From positions 1-64,000 of the forward strand of contig CAYYLD010000002.1 in the NCBI GenBank assembly GCA_964472495.1: a DNA stretch of 64,000 nucleotides, in the 5' to 3' direction. The translations under genes and the position numbers were made by a program. The stretch comes from CAYXST01 sp964472495. GTDB taxonomy: Bacteria; Patescibacteriota; Minisyncoccia; Portnoybacterales; UBA2143. Below the pieces are notes generated by a model. That model worked only from the letters and a program-made list of their open reading frames with translations, was not told the DNA's origin and did no database searches. This document shows, in pieces, positions 57,942 through 64,000 of the stretch. Each line of letters starts with the position of its first letter. Position 1 is the stretch's first letter.

Positions 57942-58988
57942 TTAATCAAAAATATTCCGGCAGGCGTCTCGGATTTGGCCAAAATTATCGCCGACCGGCA
58001 GTAAGATATATTCGTCGTTGATAAAGGTATGATAAAGTAATCCTTCGGGACTGGTATCAAAAATCCTTCTTTTAATATTTTGGGTATCTAAATTGTCTGC
58101 TGATTCAACCAACTCTTTGATATTAGCTAAGCTCATATCTGTCCGGATATTTTCACCTAACGTATCAAGCAATTGATAAACTTTAATCGGATTAATCAAG
58201 ACGCCCAAAGATAGAGCTTTTTCCTTAATGGCCAAAAGCACTTTTTGCTGCCGTCGCATCCGGTCGAAATCGTCAGTTGAATAGCGGGAGCGGGCATAGT
58301 AAAGAGCCGTTTGGCCGTCTAAAACATTTTGCCCGGCTGGCAGATGAAAAACCCACCTTTCTTCGCCGTCTATTTCTTTAATCAACCAATGTTCACCTTC
58401 TTCCTGGCCTTCTTTAGCCCATTGAAAATCCTCTTCAAAAGGCTCTTCCAAATAAATAGTGATACCGCCCAAGGCGTCAATCGCCCCCGTTAATCCTTCG
58501 AAATTAGCGCTGACCGTATAATCAATGTAAAGGCCAGTCAAAGAAGCGATTGTCTTCTTAGCGCAATCCAAGCCGCCGTGGGCATAGGCGAAATTAATTT
58601 TCTTATCTTCACCTGAACACCAAATCTTATAGTAAATATCACGGGGCAAAGAAATCAAGGCGATTTGGCCGGTTTTTTTGTTGATACTAACCAGGATTAT
58701 TGCGTCAGAAAGCAATTTTCCCTCGCCGGGGTCTTCTAATCCCCTCATCCCCAAAAGCAGGACATTGATTCTATCGGGATCCTTTTTGGGTAATTGGGAA
58801 GAATCATCGCCACCAAAAGGCAAAACTCGAGCTGTCCAACCGAACATTTGTCTGAAATCTATCATCTGGCTGATAGTGAAGCTGGTCTTAAAAAAGAAAA
58901 AACCCAAAAAAGCAACAATCGGAAACAGGCACAGCCACAGCCAAACCCGTTTTCTTCTTTTTGGTTGATTTTGAAATTGATTCTCCAT
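57942..58988 (-). CDS. LytR-CpsA-Psr (LCP) family glycopolymer ligase
   Basis: A 348-residue membrane-anchored LCP protein (transmembrane helix 16-34), which attaches lipid-linked glycopolymers to peptidoglycan. Conserved features: INVLLLGMRG, SDAIILVSINKKTGQIALIS, the Arg in PRDIYYKI, and SRYSTDDFDRMRRQQKVL. It lies between two GT2 genes and near an O-antigen-ligase-like gene, which together look like synthesis and attachment of a surface glycan. Confidence 0.9.
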   Translation of the reverse strand: MENQFQNQPKRRKRVWLWLCLFPIVAFLGFFFFKTSFTISQMIDFRQMFGWTARVLPFGGDDSSQLPKKDPDRINVLLLGMRGLEDPGEGKLLSDAIILVSINKKTGQIALISLPRDIYYKIWCSGEDKKINFAYAHGGLDCAKKTIASLTGLYIDYTVSANFEGLTGAIDALGGITIYLEEPFEEDFQWAKEGQEEGEHWLIKEIDGEERWVFHLPAGQNVLDGQTALYYARSRYSTDDFDRMRRQQKVLLAIKEKALSLGVLINPIKVYQLLDTLGENIRTDMSLANIKELVESADNLDTQNIKRRIFDTSPEGLLYHTFINDEYILLPVGDNFGQIRDACRNIFD

Positions 58989-58998
58989 ATTTGAGAAA

Positions 58999-60060
58999 TT
59001 ATTTAAACCACCTTTCCATCTGCCTGGCTTTTAATTTCTTATTGGCCATAATTATTTTCCTCTTTTGCCAGGCTGCGGGCATCTGCTTAAACAAATCCCT
59101 AATTGCCCGCCAGGTATATCTTTCCAAAAGAAGAACGTAAAACCAGGAAGCGATTTCTTTAGGCAAAAACCAAGGCAAATGTTTCAGTAAAAGGCCGATT
59201 TGTTCGTTCTTAATCTGCATCAGCCGCTGATTTTTAAAAGCCAGATATTTAGAAAATTTATTAATTTTTAATCTTTCCCGGATAATGCTGAAATAGTTCG
59301 AAGCGGCGCTCTCGCCGGAAGTGCGCGCATGCCAAGCCAGACAGGCCGGCTGATAAATACTCTTCCAGCCAGCCAAACGCAAGCGCCAAGCCAAATCAAC
59401 GTCTTCTTTATAGCAAAAAAAATCTTCATCAAAATACTCGTCATTTCCCTCGACCCGACTGGAGACAAAAATTCTAATATCTTCTAAGGCCTGACGTCGA
59501 TAAACCGGTGCCGCTCCATCGGCTCCAAAAATCTCTTCTTTTTTCTCAAATTGACCTTGTTCAATTTCTCCCTGTCCCCGATTGACAATCCGTCTGTTTT
59601 TTAAAACAACCAAACCGGTTGTATCAACGATATAAGATATTTGATAATCGGTTGGTCGACCCAAAGACAAATTGCCGATATTCCAGCGCAATAATTTTCC
59701 CTGAAGAGCGCTTGTCTTGCTGTCTTTGAGCAGCTCTTGAACAGCCCTCTGAATAAAATCTCTATCCAGAACAACGTCCTGATTAAGACAACAAACAAAA
59801 TCTCCCCGACTTTCCCTGATCCCTTGATTGTGACCAGCCGCAAAGCCGAGATTCTTTTGATTAAAAATAATCCTTAGATTAGGCCGGTCCTTTAAACTTT
59901 TTAAATAATCAATTGTTCCGTCAGCGGACTGATTGTCAATAATTAAAACTTCCAGCCGAGGATAACTCTGCTTAAAAACCGAAGCCAAACAACTTTCCAG
60001 ATACGGCCGGGCGTTATGAGTAAGTAGATTTATAGAAACCAAAGGATGATTTTGCTCCAT
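58999..60060 (-). CDS. GT2 glycosyltransferase
   Basis: A 353-residue GT-A enzyme. VSINLLTHNARPYLESCL start, CLNQDVVLDRDF as the DxD-type region, and EDFFCYKEDVDLAWRLRLAG as the ED motif. The C-terminal 90 residues are amphipathic and basic (KQMPAAWQKRKIIMANKK), as in membrane-associated members. The start overlaps the end of the O-antigen-ligase-like gene by 47 bases, a large overlap that suggests tight coupling. Confidence 0.85.
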   Translation of the reverse strand: MEQNHPLVSINLLTHNARPYLESCLASVFKQSYPRLEVLIIDNQSADGTIDYLKSLKDRPNLRIIFNQKNLGFAAGHNQGIRESRGDFVCCLNQDVVLDRDFIQRAVQELLKDSKTSALQGKLLRWNIGNLSLGRPTDYQISYIVDTTGLVVLKNRRIVNRGQGEIEQGQFEKKEEIFGADGAAPVYRRQALEDIRIFVSSRVEGNDEYFDEDFFCYKEDVDLAWRLRLAGWKSIYQPACLAWHARTSGESAASNYFSIIRERLKINKFSKYLAFKNQRLMQIKNEQIGLLLKHLPWFLPKEIASWFYVLLLERYTWRAIRDLFKQMPAAWQKRKIIMANKKLKARQMERWFK

Positions 60061-61624
60061 ATAATACAGCTAAATTAACTACAAAAAACAAAAAAACCTT
60101 ATCATTAAGGAGAACCACATCAAATAAACTATAACCGAAAACCCAAATTAAGGCAAGTAGAAAAAAGCCGGCCCAGACGCGGAAAAAAGGCTTTTTATGA
60201 CGACTGAAAACCTGCCAAGTATCTTTCAAAATATAGCCAAAAATAGTTAATAAAATGAGCAAACCAAAGATACCTGCTTCAGCGGCCATATCTAAATATA
60301 AGCTATGAGCGGAAGCGCCTTTTTTGGCTGTTGACAAAGGCTCATTAAGGACTAAGGGATAATTACCTATGCCCACTCCCAGAAGAGGATGAATGATAAT
60401 TGAATCTGCTGTCCTCCGCCAAATTTCCAAGCGGCTCTTAACCGATAGTTCGGATAAATCAATAATACTTCTGGCTCTCTCAAAAAAAGAAACCCCGGAA
60501 ATCGCTTCCTGGCCTAACTGAATATATTGAGGTAAGAAAAGAATAGCTGAAGCAGTCGGGAATAAAATAAAAAATATAATTAGAGTCCCTAAAATGAGTT
60601 GAATTTCTTGCGACCATTTTTTGGCATATTTGGGCTTCAAAAATTTCGTCCAGGCCCGAATGCTCGGTGACCAATAGAACAAAATAATCAATAAAAATAC
60701 CAGACAGGAAATCAGAGCGCTGACCCAGGCGCCTCTGGAGCCGGAAAAAATAATAGCCAATAAACAAACAATCAGAAAAAGATAATAGAAAACGGCCTTT
60801 TCTCTACTGCCTTTTGGCCGGAAAAAGATTGTCGTCAGGAAGCAAGGCAGGGCCAAGACACAAAAAAAAGCAAAAGAATGAGAATCAGGAAAGACAGAAA
60901 ACATTCGTAAAGTGGGCAGCTGATAGGAATAATAGGAAAACCAGGTATTGCTGTAAGACAAAAGGACGCTCAAACCCTGACCATAAAAGACATTGATGAA
61001 GTATTTATCCCAAAGATACCAAAACTGGTTGAGATTAATAAAAAAGACCATAGCCAACTGGAAAAAACCAATTCCCAGAGTCAAACCGATAGCTACTCTA
61101 ATAGCGCTAAAAATCTTAAAAATAACCTCTTTGTTCCGGGCAATTAAATTTCTGATAATTATATAAAGCAGAAAAACGTTAATCAGAAAGAGCAGCTTTT
61201 TGATTCCCAGCCAGATGTCTTCGGCTACCAAAAGCGAAAGGGCGCTGATAAACAGAAAGAGAGCTGCCAGATATTCCATCGGATAATGTTTAAATTTTTC
61301 CTTTAGTTTCCAGCGGCCTGCCTTTTTGACTAAATTAACCGAGAGACCTTCCTTGAAAAATAAAACCAAAAACAGAATAGTCAATAAAATCCGCCAGTTA
61401 GCCATTGAGTCAAAGTTTTCACTAATCGGTAAAGCGATAAACAAAGGAATAGAGGCGATAAAGACCCAGAGAGAATCTTCCAGGGGGCTGAAAAGAAAGT
61501 AAAAAATTAAAAGGCCGGTCAGGAACAAACTGGCCTCCCGGGGAAGCCAATTGAAGACCATTAAAAAAAGAGCCGCCACTTCGGTTAAGAGAATAGCTAT
61601 ATTTTTCGCTTTTGAGCTGTCCAT
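60014..61624 (-). CDS. O-antigen ligase/polymerase-like membrane protein
   Basis: A 536-residue protein with about 12 transmembrane helices and a large outward loop. The Wzy_C-type signature is visible as FSGSRGAWVSALISC and, after the loop, PLLGVGIGNYPLV with SAHSLYLDMAAEAGI. Such proteins polymerise or ligate lipid-linked glycans outside the membrane. First gene of the cluster that ends at 57060. Confidence 0.85.
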   Translation of the reverse strand: MDSSKAKNIAILLTEVAALFLMVFNWLPREASLFLTGLLIFYFLFSPLEDSLWVFIASIPLFIALPISENFDSMANWRILLTILFLVLFFKEGLSVNLVKKAGRWKLKEKFKHYPMEYLAALFLFISALSLLVAEDIWLGIKKLLFLINVFLLYIIIRNLIARNKEVIFKIFSAIRVAIGLTLGIGFFQLAMVFFINLNQFWYLWDKYFINVFYGQGLSVLLSYSNTWFSYYSYQLPTLRMFSVFPDSHSFAFFCVLALPCFLTTIFFRPKGSREKAVFYYLFLIVCLLAIIFSGSRGAWVSALISCLVFLLIILFYWSPSIRAWTKFLKPKYAKKWSQEIQLILGTLIIFFILFPTASAILFLPQYIQLGQEAISGVSFFERARSIIDLSELSVKSRLEIWRRTADSIIIHPLLGVGIGNYPLVLNEPLSTAKKGASAHSLYLDMAAEAGIFGLLILLTIFGYILKDTWQVFSRHKKPFFRVWAGFFLLALIWVFGYSLFDVVLLNDKVFLFFVVNLAVLYGAKSSFGFYKSTYS

Positions 61625-61674
61625 TATTAAAGTTTATCTTTTGGTTGCCCTAAACATTCCTCAAAGTCGCACCA

Positions 61675-61839
61675 GAGGCCACCCTAACCATTTTGAAAGG
61701 CCTAGATGACAAAAGCAACAGCCGAACTTGGAAAAGTAAAAAGTAAAGCTTTTGTCATCTCGGAGCAGAGGTTCAATTTAATCAGGAATACCAGTTAATT
61801 CTGGCCGCTGCGTCCTTGAAAAATGGTTAGGGTGGCCTC
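61675..61839 (+). repeat. Family A three-stem palindromic element, copy 4
   Basis: Outer arms 61675-61694 (GAGGCCACCCTAACCATTTT) and 61820-61839 are perfectly complementary. Inner stem 1 AGATGACAAAAG (61704-61715) with CTTTTGTCATCT (61749-61760). Inner stem 2 is weaker (GCAG...CTGC). It ends eight bases beyond the rpoD stop codon, between rpoD and the O-antigen-ligase-like gene. Confidence 0.85.
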
Positions 61840-61846
61840 CGGAGAC

Positions 61847-63244
61847 TTAATATCCTTTCAGTTTCTTAGAGCCCTTATGCTGGCGCATTCTTTCCAGGGC
61901 CTTGGCCTCAATTTGGCGAATGCGCTCCCGGGTTACCCCGAACTCCTGACCAACCTCCTCTAAAGTGTGAGTAATGCCGTCCTTCAAACCGAAACGCATT
62001 TCCAAAATCTTCTGTTCACGCGGCGATAAATCAACCAAGATTTCCTTTAAGCGGCTGCGCAATAGTTTGCGAGCGGCCACTTGAGCTGGCGAAATTGTCT
62101 TTTTGTCTTCAATAAATTCACCCAAACTGCTTTCTTCGTCCTCATCGCCGACCGGCGCTTCCAGAGAAAGGGTTTCCTGGGAAATTTTCATAATTTGCCT
62201 GATTTTATCCACTGTCTCGCCCATCTCGGCAGCTACTTCCTCGGGCAGGGGCTCGCGACCTAAGTCCTGCAGAAGCCGCCGTTTAATTTGAGTATATTTA
62301 CTAATCGTTTCAACCATATGAACCGGAATACGGATAGTTCTCGCTTGGTCAGCCAAAGCTCGGGTAATCGCCTGGCGAATCCACCAGGTCGCATAAGTAG
62401 AAAATTTATAACCCCGGTGATAATCAAATTTCTCTACGGCCTTAAAAAGACCAATATTGCCTTCCTGAATCAAATCTAAAAGAGTCAGATTGCGACTACG
62501 ACCAACGTATCTCTTGGCAATACTAACGACCAAGCGCAAATTGGCTTGGGTCAGTTTTTGTCTAGCTTCTTCGTCCCCTTTCTCAATCTGTTTAGCTAAT
62601 TTAACCTCTTCTTGGGCAGTCAGCAAAGAGATTTTTCCGATTTCCCTTAAGTACATCTGGACATTATCAAAGGTTTCTAATTTGAAAGAAGTTTTTTCTT
62701 TCAGAACAGCTTTTTTCTCTTTTCTGGTTGAAGGTGCTTCTAAAAACTCAACCGATTCAATTATTCGGATATTATTGTCCTTGAGGCGCTGACAAACTTC
62801 TTCCAAGCCGACAATATCTTCCTCAATCCGGGGCACTAATTTAATAATTTCGGACTCGGTAACAAACCCGCGTTCCCGCCCCCGGTTAACTAGCTCCTGA
62901 ATTTTGTCTTCGGTGATTAATACCTTTCTTCTGGCTTTTCTCGCTTGACTAATCTTTTTCTTTGGCCGACGAACAATTTTCCTCTGACTGCTGACTTTTC
63001 TTTTTTTGGCCGGTCGGCTAATTCGTTTCTTAAGCCGACTGGCTGCTTTTTGCCTAATTGGTTTTTTAACTTTTCTTGCTTTTCGACTGGCTGTTTTTTC
63101 GGTTTTTCGATGAGCAGCCGGCTTTTTCTCGATTCGGCGAGACGCTTTTCTGACTTTCCTCTTGGGAGTTATTTTTTTGCTCGAGGGACGATGCCGGCCG
63201 GCAGACCGTAATCTTCTACCCCGAACGACTTTCTTTTTTACCAT
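61847..63244 (-). CDS. rpoD: Principal sigma factor with Lys/Arg-rich N-terminal tail
   Basis: Sigma-70 of 465 residues. Regions 1.2 to 4.2 are complete: FDNVQMYLREIGKISLLT (1.2), ANLRLVVSIAKRYVGRS and KFDYHRGYKFSTYATWWIRQ (2), SLEAPVGDEDEESSLGEFIE (3), and EEVGQEFGVTRERIRQIEAK (4.2). Region 1.1 is normally acidic. Here residues 1-105 are instead very basic and Ala/Ser-rich, like histone H1 tails. The stop is beside a family A repeat, and dnaG lies two bases upstream. Confidence 0.95.
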   Translation of the reverse strand: MVKKKVVRGRRLRSAGRHRPSSKKITPKRKVRKASRRIEKKPAAHRKTEKTASRKARKVKKPIRQKAASRLKKRISRPAKKRKVSSQRKIVRRPKKKISQARKARRKVLITEDKIQELVNRGRERGFVTESEIIKLVPRIEEDIVGLEEVCQRLKDNNIRIIESVEFLEAPSTRKEKKAVLKEKTSFKLETFDNVQMYLREIGKISLLTAQEEVKLAKQIEKGDEEARQKLTQANLRLVVSIAKRYVGRSRNLTLLDLIQEGNIGLFKAVEKFDYHRGYKFSTYATWWIRQAITRALADQARTIRIPVHMVETISKYTQIKRRLLQDLGREPLPEEVAAEMGETVDKIRQIMKISQETLSLEAPVGDEDEESSLGEFIEDKKTISPAQVAARKLLRSRLKEILVDLSPREQKILEMRFGLKDGITHTLEEVGQEFGVTRERIRQIEAKALERMRQHKGSKKLKGY

Positions 63245-63246
63245 AG

Positions 63247-64000
63247 TTAACTTTTAGATTTAGTTAGTTTATTGAATTCCTCGGTTAATTTCTTAAGGGT
63301 TTCCCTGTCTTTTTTTTCTTCGGCTTCCCGAATAGAAAGGTTAAGCTGATCTAATTTCTGATGCCAGTGACGATTCTTTAACTGGTCAAAACAAAATCTA
63401 ATTTCCTTAGTCGATTCAAATTCATCGGCCGATTTATCCAGCAAACTGCAACGGGCCTCCGCTTTAAAAACAAGTTCGTCTAACTGGCTGGCTAAATCGG
63501 TTGATAGATCTTGACGAAAGTTGGCCAACTTGATTCTTTTATCCGGGCATTTCTTCAGATTCTTAAATATTTCGGCCAAGTTGGCATTAGCGAATAAATA
63601 AGCCGGCTGGCGCTTAAACCGTTTAAATTTTTTCAGATTGATTAAAAGCAGCCCCAAAAGATATTCTTCCAGGTCAATTTTACCATCAGTCGGGCGAGCC
63701 AACTCAACCGGATTGCTTTCTTCTTCTTCTATTGAAGGCATAATTTCTTCCATCAGGGGAATTTCTATCTTTTCCATTTCAGCCGCTAAGTCTTTTTCTT
63801 GAACTCTTAAATGTTTGGCTAATTCCTGAAGCCAATGGGACTGCTCAATCTTATGAGGAATCTTTTTTATCAAAGGCAAAATAATTTTAGCTATTTCTTT
63901 CTTTCCTTCAAGCGTCTGACAATCGTATTGAGCTAAAACGTTTTCTAAATAAAATTCAATCAGGCTGCGGGCTTGTTTGATTAACTGGCCCCAGTCAGAA
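63247..64000 (-). CDS. dnaG: DNA primase DnaG, C-terminal part
   Basis: The frame runs open to the window edge. The visible 250 residues are the C-terminal third of DnaG: end of the Toprim-proximal helices (LIEFYLENVLAQYD), the segment ILPLIKKIPHKIEQSHWLQE typical of primases, and the helicase-interaction domain (YLLGLLLINLKKFKRF onward). The TTG at 63879 is not a real start. It lies two bases from rpoD, the classical dnaG-rpoD arrangement. Confidence 0.9.
   Translation of the reverse strand, partial: SDWGQLIKQARSLIEFYLENVLAQYDCQTLEGKKEIAKIILPLIKKIPHKIEQSHWLQELAKHLRVQEKDLAAEMEKIEIPLMEEIMPSIEEEESNPVELARPTDGKIDLEEYLLGLLLINLKKFKRFKRQPAYLFANANLAEIFKNLKKCPDKRIKLANFRQDLSTDLASQLDELVFKAEARCSLLDKSADEFESTKEIRFCFDQLKNRHWHQKLDQLNLSIREAEEKKDRETLKKLTEEFNKLTKSKS

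Overview
The window looks like a piece of a small, gene-dense, moderately AT-rich genome of the Patescibacteria (Candidate Phyla Radiation) type. That is inferred from content and style, not from a search. The genes are mostly information processing, chaperones, peptidoglycan and cell-surface functions. There is almost no small-molecule biosynthesis, spacing is tight, and many genes have no Shine-Dalgarno sequence or start within a few bases of a -10 box.

Layout. 0-7 kb: end of rpmG, a MazG-like protein, tRNA-Trp, the lipid-carrier pair uppS and polyprenyl synthase, pcm, mltG, a DJ-1-like lipoprotein, rplJ-rplL and a winged-helix protein. 7.1-7.3 kb: a tRNA-Val gene lying inside a second, interrupted tRNA-like sequence. 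7.4-12.3 kb: mraZ-rsmH-ftsL-ftsI-murF. 12.5-20.5 kb: tRNA-Glu, a translation-factor-like barrel protein, a PP-loop tRNA thiolation-type protein, lgt, a P2-type Ca2+ ATPase, a Ca2+/cation exchanger and rmuC. 20.6-23.6 kb: an island-like operon next to a tRNA-Glu-like gene, encoding a CsoR/CstR-type repressor, thioredoxin, a lone ABC ATPase, an Fe-S GTPase, ferredoxin-thioredoxin reductase and ferredoxin. 23.8-28.5 kb: rplU, recR, dnaB, cysS, corA. 28.6-33.5 kb: grpE-hsp20-dnaK-(membrane protein)-dnaJ. 33.7-38.1 kb: membrane proteins, tRNA-Lys, NIF3-like, a methyltransferase and a short aspS. 38.3-45.7 kb: dacA-mraY-murD-ftsW-murG-gltX. 46-51.6 kb: a C39-type secreted hydrolase, xer recombinase, a Cas4/AddB-type nuclease and rpmA. 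51.7-56.5 kb (minus): pyrG, rplI, acyP, a glycosyltransferase, ctpA. 57-61.6 kb (minus): two GT2 enzymes, an LCP ligase and an O-antigen-ligase-like protein. 61.8-64 kb (minus): rpoD and the 3' part of dnaG.

What stands out is a dense population of palindromic elements. Family A has four copies of 163-166 bp, each directly after a stop codon, with an outer stem plus two inner stems. Family B has three copies of 113-141 bp with the same three-stem plan; one sits in frame inside a protein gene. Family C consists of smaller hairpin clusters, two of them just after tRNA genes. Separate unrelated palindromes are inserted in frame in lgt and dacA. Outer arms differ completely between copies yet remain self-complementary, and inner stems show compensatory changes. 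Together with the nested tRNA and the redox operon, these are the best candidates for undescribed biology.

How the genes work together: UppS/prenyl synthase, MraY, MurD, MurF, MurG, FtsW, FtsI, DacA and MltG make, polymerise and trim peptidoglycan. Lgt, the LCP ligase and the glycosyltransferases decorate the envelope. DnaG, DnaB, RecR, RmuC and Xer serve the chromosome. GrpE-DnaK-DnaJ-Hsp20 is a compact stress operon.
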